Counted from the stretch's first letter, positions 37,910 to 47,511 are shown. The stretch: 64,000 nucleotides of DNA from Helicobacter sp. MIT 21-1697 (GCF_026241255.1 NZ_JAPHNC010000005.1:1-64000); one strand, 5' to 3'. The notes: a model not told the origin generated them from the sequence alone. Numbers and translations are program-made.

Positions 37910-39310
37910 TTACTCTTTGGGAATCTCTGCTGTATTTTGTTCTGCTACATTGGTAGGCAATGAAGCACCTTTCTTATCTTTTTGCACCAAAGATTCATTA
38001 TTTGCCTTTGTAGCCCTTTTTGTATATCTACGCTTTGGTTTGGCAGTGCTTTGAGAATCTGCTTTTCGCGTATTGGTATCAGTTTTGGCTACTGATTTTT
38101 TGATAGCCGTTTTTGTAGCATTTTGAGTTGTTTCACTCTTTTGTGTGCTTTTAGATTTTTTTGTTGTAGATTTGCTTTGAGATTCTATCTTTGTTGTATT
38201 TATATGAGAATCTACACCTTGTAAGGTTTTGAGCTTTCTTCCTTGTTTTTTATAAACTCTGTCCTGCCCTACTGCTTCATACAAATATGTAAAACCATCT
38301 TCTTTTAAATATTGAAGTAGTCCCTCATTGATTTGTTGGCATAATCTTGGACCCTCAAAAATTAATCCACTTAGCACCTGCACAAGTGATGCACCAAGCT
38401 TGATACGCTCATACGCTTCAAGGGCACTATCGATACCACCCACAGAAATAAGTGCAGTTTTGCCAAAAAATGCCTCACTTAAGATTCTTAATACCTCTTT
38501 TGACTTTTCTTTTAATGCCTCACCACTAATGCCTCCTGTCTCTCTTGCATTTGCAAGTACAGCATAATCAATAGTAGTATTTGTTGCAATCACACCATTT
38601 GCACCAGATTTGATACTCATTTCAACTACTTTGAGCATTTCATCTTTATCCATATCGGGAGATATTTTTATAAAAAGCGGTTTTTGAGTATATGAACGCG
38701 CCATAGCAAAAAGCTCCTGCACAAAATGCACATTTTGTAAATCGCGCAAATGTGGTGTATTTGGAGAGGAAAGATTAAAAACAAAATAATCTCCCACAGC
38801 CAAGCAATCAAGCAAAACATTCTCGTAATTTTTAAGAGAATCACTCTGTGCTATAATTTTATTTTTACCCACATTGATTCCAAGCGGGATACTATAAGGA
38901 TAAACATTTTTAAGATGTTGCGCTATTTTAAGCGAACCCTGATTATTGAAACCCATTTCATTTTGCAAACTTTTTTCCTCTATATAACGAAAAAGGCGAG
39001 GCTTTGGATTTCCTTCTTGAGGAGATTGAGTAATCGTGCCAAGCTCTAAAAAACCAAATCCCAATGCACAAAGCCCTCTCACCATTGTTGCGTTTTTATC
39101 AAATCCAGCAGCTAAACCTACGGGATTATAGAATCTTAAACCAGCAACTTCCATATTTAAACGCTCATCAACAACACAATATTTTCCAGCTACATAATCT
39201 TGCACCAAAGGTAAAGGCACAATATGCTTCAGTGCTAATTCTGCCACATAATGAGCCTTTTCAGCATCAAGCTTAAAAAGATAAGGAGAAAGCATTTTAT
39301 ACAACGACAT
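37910..39310 (-). CDS. pyrD: Dihydroorotate dehydrogenase with basic C-terminal tail
   Basis: A 466-residue class 2 (quinone-linked) dihydroorotate dehydrogenase for pyrimidine synthesis, inner-membrane associated. The catalytic Ser region is FNLSSPNTPHLRDLQ, and phosphate-binding Gly motifs for FMN follow (SVGGIDSALEAYERIKLGAS). The enzyme core ends near residue 350; the other members I know also end about there. The last 110 or so residues are low-complexity, rich in Lys, Ser and Thr, with PKRRYTKRATK. The ATG at 39310 has a GAGG site; the TTG at 39325 is rejected. Confidence 0.93.
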   Translation of the reverse strand: MSLYKMLSPYLFKLDAEKAHYVAELALKHIVPLPLVQDYVAGKYCVVDERLNMEVAGLRFYNPVGLAAGFDKNATMVRGLCALGFGFLELGTITQSPQEGNPKPRLFRYIEEKSLQNEMGFNNQGSLKIAQHLKNVYPYSIPLGINVGKNKIIAQSDSLKNYENVLLDCLAVGDYFVFNLSSPNTPHLRDLQNVHFVQELFAMARSYTQKPLFIKISPDMDKDEMLKVVEMSIKSGANGVIATNTTIDYAVLANARETGGISGEALKEKSKEVLRILSEAFFGKTALISVGGIDSALEAYERIKLGASLVQVLSGLIFEGPRLCQQINEGLLQYLKEDGFTYLYEAVGQDRVYKKQGRKLKTLQGVDSHINTTKIESQSKSTTKKSKSTQKSETTQNATKTAIKKSVAKTDTNTRKADSQSTAKPKRRYTKRATKANNESLVQKDKKGASLPTNVAEQNTAEIPKE

Positions 39311-39353
39311 AAGACACCTCAACAAGTTACAAGTTAAACAAACTTAAGGTGCT

Positions 39354-39359
39354 ATTGTA
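39354..39359 (-). promoter_or_regulatory. -10 element for pyrD
   Basis: TACAAT on the minus strand, 43 bases before the pyrD ATG, within the AT-rich gap up to the tRNA. No clear -35. Confidence 0.4.
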
Positions 39360-39475
39360 GCAAAAAAAATAAACTCACGCATAACAATATTTTAGCACCC
39401 AATTAGAGATTTATAGTTTTCAAAGCAAAAAATTATTGATAAATACAGGTTGAAGAAACCAATTATGTAAAGCAA

Positions 39476-39551
39476 TGGTGGAGCGTAGGGGGTTCGAACC
39501 CCTGACCTCAACGCTGCCAGCGTTGCGCTCTCCCAACTGAGCTAACACCCC
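39476..39551 (-). tRNA. tRNA-Ala (anticodon GGC)
   Basis: A 76-base cloverleaf. The acceptor GGGGTGT pairs with ACGCTCC, followed by A and encoded CCA. The D arm is GCTCAGTTGGGAGAGC, the anticodon arm ACGCTGGCAGCGT (anticodon GGC, reading GCC and GCU), and the T arm GGGGTTCGAACCCC. It begins 3 bases after the plsC stop on the same strand, leaving no room for its own promoter unless one lies inside plsC. Confidence 0.97.
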
Positions 39552-39554
39552 AAA

Positions 39555-40289
39555 TCAAAGTTGAGATTCTGCCTTGTTGTTGCTTAAAGGCTTCTGATTG
39601 AGTTCATAATAATGTTTCAAATACACCTCGTGCATACTCTTTTGGAGCTTTTCATACCATTGTTCATCATCAAAATTGGGCATAAAAGCTTCCATAAGCA
39701 CTACTCGTGCTTTATCTGTCTCTATTGACATAGATGAGCTATTATAAAGTTTGCGCGTATTGATGAGAACCGCAGGCTGGATTCTAAGTTTGAGTTTTGA
39801 AGCGAGAATCTTTGCTCCTGATTTAAAAGGCAAAAACTCTTCTCCACCATTGCTCCGCGTGCCTTCAGGAAAAATAGCAATAATGCGATTTTGGGCAAGT
39901 TGTCTTTTTGCTTCTTTGAGTAAAAAAACGATACTTTTTTTATCCTCCCTATCAATAAGTATCATATCTGGGGCTTTAAGTGCGTGTCCATACAAAGGTA
40001 TTTCTCCGAGTTGCTTTTTAGCCACCCAACATAAATTTGCAGGGTGAAACGCTTCAAAGTAAATAATATCTGTTACGCTTTGATGATTGATGAGCAAAAG
40101 TTGCGCATCTTTATCGTATTCGCCTATGCGCTCTACATTCAATCTATTGAATCCAAAAAACCAACGACATTGCTTTCTCGCCCATCTGCCATTTTGCCAA
40201 CCACGTGTAAGATAGATTTGCACAATAATAATAGGAAGATAAACAGCGATGGAAAGAGTAGCAAAGAGTGCCCTAATTTTTGCTAACAT
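39555..40289 (-). CDS. plsC: 1-acyl-sn-glycerol-3-phosphate acyltransferase
   Basis: A 244-residue membrane-associated enzyme that converts lysophosphatidic acid to phosphatidic acid. The acyltransferase motifs are the HxxxxD box in NHQSVTD (about residues 69-75) and FPEGTRSNGG (about 140-149), with an N-terminal membrane anchor. It overlaps the end of the BatD-like gene by 17 bases. The ctpA...plsC gene order matches H. pylori HP1350-HP1348. The tRNA-Ala gene lies immediately downstream, so the plsC transcript probably runs into it. Confidence 0.93.
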   Translation of the reverse strand: MLAKIRALFATLSIAVYLPIIIVQIYLTRGWQNGRWARKQCRWFFGFNRLNVERIGEYDKDAQLLLINHQSVTDIIYFEAFHPANLCWVAKKQLGEIPLYGHALKAPDMILIDREDKKSIVFLLKEAKRQLAQNRIIAIFPEGTRSNGGEEFLPFKSGAKILASKLKLRIQPAVLINTRKLYNSSSMSIETDKARVVLMEAFMPNFDDEQWYEKLQKSMHEVYLKHYYELNQKPLSNNKAESQL

Positions 40290-41367
40290 ATTCTTTCCTT
40301 ATCCAACCTACACGATTTTCTATCATTACTTTATAATAATCTCCATATTCACCAATAATTGCTACTTCCATAGGTGTTTTGACCACTTCAGTAATTGTAG
40401 AATTATGCGTAGGAATAATGCTAATATTTGCTCCAGCCTGCGCTATGCCTGAAGTTGCACTAAAAAACATATTATAGCAAAGAATGAGTATCAGCAAGAT
40501 AAGCATACCCAGTGTTATTTTGCGCCCTTTTTTAAACACAATCCAAACAATCCCAACAAAAATAATCAATCCACCTACTAGAAGATTCTTAAATATCAAA
40601 AAAGTATTGCGTGGTTTTATATCCCCACTCTCATCAATACTATTGCGTGTAAGATTAATAGGCAATGTGATATTAACAAACTGCTTTTGTGTGAGATTAA
40701 AATAATCAAATGAAAGAGCACGAATAGATTTGTCAAGCACTATATAGTAAATCCCATAGGTGATGCCATCAACAACTTTGCTACTCTCCAAGCCTTGTTT
40801 TTGATATTGCGCAAATTTCATTGTGCTTAGATTTGCGCCCTTACTTTCAATCTGAAAGATAATGATATTATTAGCTTCATCATATTCTTTTACACGATAA
40901 TCAACTACCTCCATTGCATCGGCAATAACATTAACATAAGAGGCATTATGGGAAAGTTCAATAGCTTGCAACTTTGCCCCATTAGCAATTATTTCCTCTT
41001 CATAACTCCTATCATTTGAAATCGCCTTAATACGCAAAGGCGGAATTGTAACATCTTTACCTGTAATTTTATATATGTATGTATTAGTTAATACGCCATC
41101 TATGCCCTGTTGCCAACTTGCACCTTTATTTTTTAGCTCTACATTATTTTTTGTAGAAAAATCTATAAAATCAGCAGAAGCAAGCTTTGCATTAGAGAGC
41201 AAAGTGAGGCTGTATTTTACCTCTATATCCTGCCCAACATACAAACCTGTATCCGTGCTTGGAAAACTCACATTTATATAAGCAATCTTGGGTTTGGTTG
41301 TATCTGCCAACGCATTCACACATAAACCCATTAACAAAATAGAACAAATCATTTTGCACATTTTCAT
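40273..41367 (-). CDS. BatD-like exported membrane protein with SH3-like domain
   Basis: A 364-residue protein with a signal peptide (about residues 1-21). A beta-rich extracytoplasmic domain resembles BatD/oxygen-tolerance proteins (VGQDIEVKYSLTLL). Two membrane helices follow (about 258-277 and 282-300). The last 50 or so residues resemble a bacterial SH3 domain (EYGDYYKVMIENRVGWIRKEYV). BatD proteins take part in envelope stress or metal-dependent complexes in other phyla; no partner Bat genes are present here. It lies between purQ and plsC, like HP1349 in H. pylori. Confidence 0.65.
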   Translation of the reverse strand: MKMCKMICSILLMGLCVNALADTTKPKIAYINVSFPSTDTGLYVGQDIEVKYSLTLLSNAKLASADFIDFSTKNNVELKNKGASWQQGIDGVLTNTYIYKITGKDVTIPPLRIKAISNDRSYEEEIIANGAKLQAIELSHNASYVNVIADAMEVVDYRVKEYDEANNIIIFQIESKGANLSTMKFAQYQKQGLESSKVVDGITYGIYYIVLDKSIRALSFDYFNLTQKQFVNITLPINLTRNSIDESGDIKPRNTFLIFKNLLVGGLIIFVGIVWIVFKKGRKITLGMLILLILILCYNMFFSATSGIAQAGANISIIPTHNSTITEVVKTPMEVAIIGEYGDYYKVMIENRVGWIRKEYVSKN

Positions 41368-41384
41368 TATTTTTACCTCTTATT

Positions 41385-42047
41385 TTATCTCTGAATATAT
41401 AAAAGATTATCAAGCATTGCTTTACCATCGCAACTGCCAAGTATATCTTCAATAGCTCTTTCTGGGTGGGGCATTAAGCCAAAAACATTTTTTTTCTCAT
41501 TACATATTCCGGCAATAGCATCTACCGAACCATTGGGATTATCTACATATTCAAGCAAAATTTGCTCATTTGCCCTAAGCTCTAATAATTCGCTGTGTTC
41601 AATAAAATAATTTCCGTCAGCGTGAGCAATAGGCAATTTAATTTTTTGATTTGGAGCATAAGAGTGCAAAAAAACATTGTTTTTGCTTACGACTCTAAGA
41701 GATTGCATCTTTGAAATAAAATGCAAATTCACATTGCGCTTTAAAGCACCGGGCAATAATCCTGCCTCACATAGAATCTGAAAACCATTGCAAATACCAA
41801 GCACATATCCACCTTGCAATGCAAAATCTTTTATTGCTCTCATAATGGGCGAAAACTGCGCAATAGCTCCACAACGCAAATAATCTCCATAACTAAATCC
41901 TCCGGGAATCACAACAAGATGACAATCTTGTGGCAAACTCTTATCTTGATGCCATACAATATGAGTAGTTCCCCCAAATGAAGAAAAAGCATATTGTGTA
42001 TCAAACTCACAATTTGTACCCGGAAACCTGATAATGGCTACACTCAT
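41385..42047 (-). CDS. purQ: Phosphoribosylformylglycinamidine synthase, glutamine amidotransferase subunit
   Basis: A 220-residue class I glutamine amidotransferase that supplies ammonia to PurL in step 4 of purine synthesis. The catalytic Cys is in LGICNGFQIL and the His/Glu in MPHPERAIE. It works with PurS and PurL; purL is not in this window. Overlaps purS by 4 bases. H. pylori lost this pathway, so the pur genes mark a species with de novo purine synthesis. Confidence 0.95.
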   Translation of the reverse strand: MSVAIIRFPGTNCEFDTQYAFSSFGGTTHIVWHQDKSLPQDCHLVVIPGGFSYGDYLRCGAIAQFSPIMRAIKDFALQGGYVLGICNGFQILCEAGLLPGALKRNVNLHFISKMQSLRVVSKNNVFLHSYAPNQKIKLPIAHADGNYFIEHSELLELRANEQILLEYVDNPNGSVDAIAGICNEKKNVFGLMPHPERAIEDILGSCDGKAMLDNLLYIQR

Positions 42048-42286
42048 TTAAGAATCTCAATGGAATAATCTTCAATAACCACATTAGCAAGCAAATCCTC
42101 ACACATACTTTGTGCTAACTGATATACTTTATCCGCATTATCCTCTTGTAAATCTAAAATAATTTCTTTAGCAAGTTTCACACTCTGCAAACTTTCAAAT
42201 CCGTGAGCAGATAACGCGTGAGCAATAGCCTTTGCTTGAGGGTCAAGCACTCCCTCTTTAAGTGAGACAAGAACTTTTACTTTCAT
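42044..42286 (-). CDS. purS: Phosphoribosylformylglycinamidine synthase subunit PurS
   Basis: An 80-residue small subunit, with the usual length and opening (KVKVLVSLKEGVLDPQAKAI). It bridges PurQ and PurL and helps channel ammonia. It is coupled to purQ by an ATGA overlap and lies 9 bases after purC. Confidence 0.92.
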   Translation of the reverse strand: MKVKVLVSLKEGVLDPQAKAIAHALSAHGFESLQSVKLAKEIILDLQEDNADKVYQLAQSMCEDLLANVVIEDYSIEILK

Positions 42287-42295
42287 TTTTACCCT

Positions 42296-43006
42296 CTATG
42301 CTAAAATCCGCCGCAACACTTCTTCATAGGCAACTTTTACGCTACCTAGATTCTCTCTGAATCTGTCTTTATCAAGCTTCTGATTTGTTTGTTTATCCCA
42401 TAGACGGCAACTATCGGGGCTGATTTCATCAGCAAGTATAATATTCCCAGCATTATCGTGTCCAAATTCAAGCTTAAAATCAACAAGCCGCAAACCTTTT
42501 TTATCAAAAAATGCTTTTAATACTTCATTGATTTGACGGGCTTGAGCTTTGAGTAGCTCTAGTTGAGATTGCTCTTGAATAATGCCTAGAATCTTACAAT
42601 GCTCATCATTAATTAATGGGTCGCCAAGCGCATCATCTTTATAATAAAATTCAACAAGCGTATGTGGAAGAATGCTTCCTTCGCTTATTCCCAAACGTTT
42701 TGTAAGAGAACCAGTAGCAATATTGCGCACAACCACTTCAATAGGAATAATAGTTACTTTTTTACACAACATATCACGCATATTTAGGCGCTTGATATAA
42801 TGTGTTGCGATATTATGCTGTGCCAAAAGCTCAAAAAGAGCTGAACTAATTTGGCAATTTAGCTCACCTTTGCCTGATTCTTTACCCTTTTTCTCTGCAT
42901 TAAAAGCTGTTAAATCATCTTTAAATTCTGCAATTACAATATGTTCATCATCGGTGGCAAAGAGTTTTTTACCTTTGCCTTCATATAACATTTCTTGTTT
43001 TTCCAT
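42296..43006 (-). CDS. purC: SAICAR synthetase
   Basis: A 236-residue enzyme that joins CAIR and aspartate with ATP (purine step 8). The first signature YEGKGKKLF (residues 8-16), the motif VRNIATGSL, and the late LVDFKLEFG and [14 protein letters not shown] are all intact. It is followed by purS and purQ and lies 15 bases after ctpA. The ctpA-purC-purS-purQ order is also found, by memory, in Campylobacter. Confidence 0.96.
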   Translation of the reverse strand: MEKQEMLYEGKGKKLFATDDEHIVIAEFKDDLTAFNAEKKGKESGKGELNCQISSALFELLAQHNIATHYIKRLNMRDMLCKKVTIIPIEVVVRNIATGSLTKRLGISEGSILPHTLVEFYYKDDALGDPLINDEHCKILGIIQEQSQLELLKAQARQINEVLKAFFDKKGLRLVDFKLEFGHDNAGNIILADEISPDSCRLWDKQTNQKLDKDRFRENLGSVKVAYEEVLRRILA

Positions 43007-43021
43007 TTACTCAACTCCTTA

Positions 43022-44353
43022 TCATTTACTTAGTTTCAAAGCACCAATCACACCCCACGCTTTAAGCACATCAATCGCACTTTTAAGCTGAATATCTTGA
43101 TAAATCATTGCTTGAGTAATATTTTTTTTATCATCACTTGGGGTTTCTGTCTTTGTATTTTGTTCATTAACTTTCTCAAGCTCACCTTGAAGATGTCTTT
43201 TTAAATCAGATTCTTTAATGCTAAAACTATTTTCATTCTCTGGTGCTGCACCCGGATACACTATAATATCAGGCGTTACACCTATTGCTTGAATCGTCCT
43301 TCCACTTGGCAAATAATATTTGGCAGTCGTGAGTTTTAAGCCCTCATTTTGATCAAGCTGCATAAATGTCTGCACGCTTCCCTTACCAAATGTTTGCTCT
43401 CCAATAAGAACTGCGCGTTTATGGTCTTGCAATGCACCAGCGACAATTTCACTTGCACTTGCACTTCCACCATTAATAAGCACAACAATGGGCACAGAAG
43501 CATAAGGAGCGCTTGTTGCTTTATATTCAATATTGTCATTTTTATTGCGCCCTTTTTGAGTAACAATCACACCATTTTTAATAAATAATCTACTCAAATC
43601 AACTGCTTGATCAAGTGCTCCACCGGGATTATTACGCAAATCAAGCACAATACCCTTTACTTTACCCATTTGTTTGAGCGAGTTTAATACATTCCGCGTT
43701 ACATTTTTATCAAATGATGCTACACGTACATACGCAAAATCAGTATCTTGAATCTTACGCACTTTTACAAAATCCATTTTAATAATATCTCGGACAATGT
43801 TAAAACTTAGAGGCTTTGCTTCGCCCTTACGCACAATAGTGAGCTCCACTTTGGTACGTGGCGCGCCACGCATAAGATTCACTGCATCATCAATACTCAT
43901 ATCAATAGTGCTTTTATCATTCACTTTCACGATGACATCGCCACTTTTTAACCCTGCTTTATCTCCGGGTGTACCATCAACAGGAGCAATGATTGTTAAA
44001 GCACCATCTTTTAAACCCACCGTGATACCAATGCCACCAAACTCACCATCAATATTGGCGCGCAAATCATCAAATTTCTTTTTATTCAGGTAATTTGAAT
44101 GTGCATCAAGATTGCTTAATAATCCATCTATTGCCTTATTGACAATCTCATCAAGGCTCAATTCATCAACATAAGACTCTTCTACTATCGCCATAATACG
44201 GCGAAGTTTCTTGAAAGATTCTAGCTTATTGACTTCTTGCACTTTCGGCTTGGCTTTGTGAGATTCATCAGCCCATAATCCCACAAATAAAGCCGAACTC
44301 GCAAGCAAAGAAACAATAATACCTGCTACAACCACACGCGATTTATTCATCAT
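43022..44353 (-). CDS. ctpA: C-terminal processing protease, S41 family
   Basis: A 443-residue S41 serine protease. The N-terminal membrane anchor (VVVAGIIVSLLASSALFVGLW) is followed by a PDZ domain (about residues 90-185) and the catalytic core with nucleophile Ser in NGGSASASEIV and Lys in TFGKGSVQ. It trims C-termini of envelope proteins in the periplasm. It heads the ctpA-purC-purS-purQ-BatD-plsC run. AT-rich sequence with TA repeats lies upstream (44401-44450). Confidence 0.93.
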   Translation of the reverse strand: MMNKSRVVVAGIIVSLLASSALFVGLWADESHKAKPKVQEVNKLESFKKLRRIMAIVEESYVDELSLDEIVNKAIDGLLSNLDAHSNYLNKKKFDDLRANIDGEFGGIGITVGLKDGALTIIAPVDGTPGDKAGLKSGDVIVKVNDKSTIDMSIDDAVNLMRGAPRTKVELTIVRKGEAKPLSFNIVRDIIKMDFVKVRKIQDTDFAYVRVASFDKNVTRNVLNSLKQMGKVKGIVLDLRNNPGGALDQAVDLSRLFIKNGVIVTQKGRNKNDNIEYKATSAPYASVPIVVLINGGSASASEIVAGALQDHKRAVLIGEQTFGKGSVQTFMQLDQNEGLKLTTAKYYLPSGRTIQAIGVTPDIIVYPGAAPENENSFSIKESDLKRHLQGELEKVNEQNTKTETPSDDKKNITQAMIYQDIQLKSAIDVLKAWGVIGALKLSK

Positions 44354-44516
44354 TGCCCTGCCTTTGTGATATAAAATTCCTGTAGATATATTTTTTTAGG
44401 TTGTAATTACAAAGTATATATTCTACCTATAAAAAATATATATATCTCCAACAAAACAAAAATAAGCAAAATCTACTCCATTTATGGAATCTAGTATGCA
44501 ATATTATGGATTTTGT

Positions 44517-45479
44517 TTAAAAACTTATACTATCCGCCCTATCTGCGAAAAAATGTTGTCTATTGAGCTTTTGGCACGAGCGATTTACAAAACTATCATC
44601 AATCATTTCTTTATCTTGCACATCACAGATGAAATTCTGTATTACATTGCGATTCACAAATACAGGCAAATATCCTATCCCTACTCTGCTCATAATGCCT
44701 AAAAATATGCCTTTTTCATCATAAAATGCTCTTCCATAAGTAAATTCCTCATAAGCATCGCGCTCTATTTCAAAACCATATATTCGTTTTTTTCTTTTAT
44801 CAAAATCATAATATGTTGCAAGTTTTTCAAGCATCAAACTTTGAGGAGTAAAAACATACATATTATCAAGATAAGGATAATACGCTTTGGTATGTGGCGT
44901 AATCGCACGATATGAAGCAAATATATCTACACCAAATCGCTTATAGATTCTATCGTGATAATAACTTTTGGTGCGCACTTGACAATAACCATCTACTGGT
45001 TGAGAAACCTTCAAAAGAGCAAGTCCCAAATCTAAATCAAGTGCTTTAATACTTAGCTGCGAAACACACATCATATTCGTGCTTATATCATCTTGCATTT
45101 TGACATATATTTTTTTAGGCATAATTTTGCCATTATAAATAATCTCTGATGAAGTAAGGTATAAACCATTTTTTAGCAATGTCCCCAATCCACGCTTAAA
45201 AGAACCATCGGTAAAAGAAGTTTCTACAATCCCTGTACTATAAATCCATTGAGGAAGCAATGGCAACTTCATATCTTGTGGGCGTATTTTTTGAACACTC
45301 TTGGATTTTTTTTTATTATCATCATTTTGAGTTTTATCCAGATTCATAAACAATTTTTGAGGGCTTTCATAACCCTCCATTACCTCTTTTACAGAATCTT
45401 CTGAAGCATTCAGTGCGCTTACATACCCTACACATACAATGCCCCATAGAGCGATAAAAATCACACTCTGTCTTAACAC
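44517..45479 (-). CDS. Exported trypsin-fold protein, catalytic residues apparently lost
   Basis: A 320-residue protein with a signal peptide (about residues 1-24). The core has the strand pattern of trypsin/HtrA proteases: GLGTLLKNGLYLTSSEII where a protease has Gly-x-Gly...TAAHVV, then LDLDLGLALLKV at the usual Asp position, and EFTYGRAFYDEKGIFLGI at the usual GDSGGP region. His is replaced by Glu and the nucleophile motif is gone, so it is probably not an active protease. Upstream of ctpA in the same direction. A binding or scaffolding role is possible. Confidence 0.55.
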   Translation of the reverse strand: MLRQSVIFIALWGIVCVGYVSALNASEDSVKEVMEGYESPQKLFMNLDKTQNDDNKKKSKSVQKIRPQDMKLPLLPQWIYSTGIVETSFTDGSFKRGLGTLLKNGLYLTSSEIIYNGKIMPKKIYVKMQDDISTNMMCVSQLSIKALDLDLGLALLKVSQPVDGYCQVRTKSYYHDRIYKRFGVDIFASYRAITPHTKAYYPYLDNMYVFTPQSLMLEKLATYYDFDKRKKRIYGFEIERDAYEEFTYGRAFYDEKGIFLGIMSRVGIGYLPVFVNRNVIQNFICDVQDKEMIDDSFVNRSCQKLNRQHFFADRADSISF

Positions 45480-45622
45480 TTATCCTACCTTTTTATTGGA
45501 AAATTATTAAATTAATATCGGTAAAATAGCTAGACTTTTTTATTTATGCCAAATGCTTTCTTTGTTGCTTGGCTTCAAAATAAATTATATGGCAACTACC
45601 ATTTTAAACCTAAGGAGAATAT

Positions 45623-46156
45623 ATGTTTCGTGAAGAGTTCAAAATATACGAGATTAAAAAAGAAGAGTTGGCAAAGCTCAGTTATGCCCTTATCAAGGTT
45701 GCTACACCAAATGGTGAATCTATTGGTGCAATAAAACTAAAGCTTTTTAGCGAAGCTGCGCCGCAAAGTGTTACTAATTTTGCCACTTTGGCTCAAGGTG
45801 GATTCTATAATGGACTCACCTTTCATCGCGTTATTCCAAATTTTGTTGCTCAAGGTGGCTGTCCTGTGGGCAATGGAACAGGAGGACCGGGGTGGCGCAT
45901 TCAATGTGAGTTAAGCAACAATAAACATAGACACGTTAGAGGTGCGCTCTCTATGGCTCACGCTGGGCGAGATACAGGTGGCAGTCAGTTTTTTATCTGC
46001 TTTACACCACAACCTCATCTTGATGGGGAACACACAATTTTTGGTGGCATTGACAGACAAGATTCTCAAAGCTTTGAAGTGCTTGATAAAATTAAGGAAG
46101 GCTGTCTTATAGAATCTATTACAATTTATGAATCTCTTCAAGATATTACAGATTAA
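45623..46156 (+). CDS. Peptidyl-prolyl cis-trans isomerase, cyclophilin type
   Basis: A 177-residue cyclophilin with the catalytic Arg in [13 protein letters not shown], the motif GSQFFICF, and a late HTIFGGI. The absence of a signal peptide puts it in the cytoplasm. It catalyses cis/trans proline isomerisation. The ATG follows AAGGAGAATAT. The MFS gene follows 20 bases later. Confidence 0.93.
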   Translation: MFREEFKIYEIKKEELAKLSYALIKVATPNGESIGAIKLKLFSEAAPQSVTNFATLAQGGFYNGLTFHRVIPNFVAQGGCPVGNGTGGPGWRIQCELSNNKHRHVRGALSMAHAGRDTGGSQFFICFTPQPHLDGEHTIFGGIDRQDSQSFEVLDKIKEGCLIESITIYESLQDITD

Positions 46157-46175
46157 ACTAAAAAAAAGAATAGCA

Positions 46176-47507
46176 ATGATAAAACAAATTTTTCCTCTTG
46201 CACTTATTTCAAGTTTGCGATTTTTTGGACTTTTTATTGTGCTGCCTATTATTGGGCTTTATACTGATGAGTTTCATACGAGTGCATTTCTTGCTGGATT
46301 AGCAGCTGGAGGATATGCGCTTACACAAATCATCTTTCAAACACCCTTTGGTATATGGAGCGATAAATACAATCGCAAACATATTGTCGGCATTGGTTTA
46401 ATTATCTTTTTGCTTGGCTCGCTTGTATGTGCATTTTCTACCGACATTACTATGCTTATCATTGGGCGATTCTTACAAGGTGTTGGAGCGATTGGAGGCG
46501 TAGTAAGCGCACAAATTGCTGATTTAGTCAAAGAAGAAGAGCGCAATAAAGCTATGGCAGTTATGGGTGCAGGTATTTTTATTAGCTTTATCCTTGCTAT
46601 GCTCTTAAGCCCTATTGTCGCAAGCCATTATGGGCTCAATACTCTCTTTTTTATCACAAGTGCACTTTGTGTGATTTCTCTTATTATCCTTTATTGGAAA
46701 GTGCCTAATACACCAAGTGTAAAATACCACTTTCAAGACAATACATTCAATGCCCTGCTCAAAGATAAAAATCTCCTTATTATGAATCTGAGTGCATTTT
46801 TACAAAAGTTTTTAATGATTTTTGCTTTTGTGTGTATCAGTCTTGCACTTACTCATCAATTTGATATGCCTGAAGAAAAACTATGGTATATTTACGCTCC
46901 CGCAGCACTTATAGGTGTTTTTGCTATGGGTCCCTCATCAGTATTTGCGCAAAAAAAAGGACAATTCAAAGCCGTAATGCTTTTTGGCATTTGTGCTTTT
47001 ATGTTTTCATATTTTTTAATGGCTTTTTCTATCCCACAAAATAGCCTTATACTCTTTGCATCGGGAGTATTAATATTTTTTATAGGTTTTGCTATTCACG
47101 AACCTATTATGCAATCTCTAGCAAGTCGTTATCCAAAGGCTCATCAAAAAGGTGCAGCACTTGGTATCTTTACCACACTTGGTTATGTTGGCTCGGCTCT
47201 TGGCGGTATGTGTGGAGGTTGGCTCTATGAAGAAATAGGGCTTTTTAAACTTTCACTTATTATTGCGGCGGTATGTATCATATGGGTAGTATTACTCATA
47301 GTTTTTTTGAGCAATCCACGCAATCATAAAAATATTTATCTCCCTCTTGATGAAAAAGGAGATGCTCTCAACCAACTTACAAATCTTGATACACTTGAAG
47401 GTGTGATTGAATGGTATATCAATCAAAATGAGCATATTGCTATTATCAAATACGATGATACACTGATACAAAAAGAGCAGATTCTATCTCTCTTGCATAA
47501 AGGATAA
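46176..47507 (+). CDS. MFS transporter with cytoplasmic C-terminal domain, YajR-like
   Basis: A 443-residue major-facilitator protein with 12 predicted helices. The loop motif GIWSDKYNRKH (motif A) is at about residues 64-74. After the last helix (about residue 380) a 60-residue soluble tail (LDTLEGVIEWYINQNEHIAI...) looks like the small ferredoxin-like YAM domain of E. coli YajR. It is probably the ortholog of HP1181, annotated as a drug exporter of the same size. The ATG at 46176 is used; the ATG at 46128 lies inside the cyclophilin gene. Confidence 0.85.
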   Translation: MIKQIFPLALISSLRFFGLFIVLPIIGLYTDEFHTSAFLAGLAAGGYALTQIIFQTPFGIWSDKYNRKHIVGIGLIIFLLGSLVCAFSTDITMLIIGRFLQGVGAIGGVVSAQIADLVKEEERNKAMAVMGAGIFISFILAMLLSPIVASHYGLNTLFFITSALCVISLIILYWKVPNTPSVKYHFQDNTFNALLKDKNLLIMNLSAFLQKFLMIFAFVCISLALTHQFDMPEEKLWYIYAPAALIGVFAMGPSSVFAQKKGQFKAVMLFGICAFMFSYFLMAFSIPQNSLILFASGVLIFFIGFAIHEPIMQSLASRYPKAHQKGAALGIFTTLGYVGSALGGMCGGWLYEEIGLFKLSLIIAAVCIIWVVLLIVFLSNPRNHKNIYLPLDEKGDALNQLTNLDTLEGVIEWYINQNEHIAIIKYDDTLIQKEQILSLLHKG

Positions 47508-47511
47508 TAAA

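Noticed and set aside
44401-44450. TA-rich repeats upstream of ctpA as a phase-variation switch
   Set aside because: The run is short (about five TA units) and lies in an AT-rich gap where such runs are expected.
44484-44702. 72-codon plus-strand frame
   Set aside because: It is antisense to the end of the trypsin-like gene and has no binding site or recognisable composition.
45546-45734. 62-codon plus-strand frame before and into the cyclophilin gene
   Set aside because: The cyclophilin frame has a strong binding site and clear family motifs; this frame overlaps it out of register.
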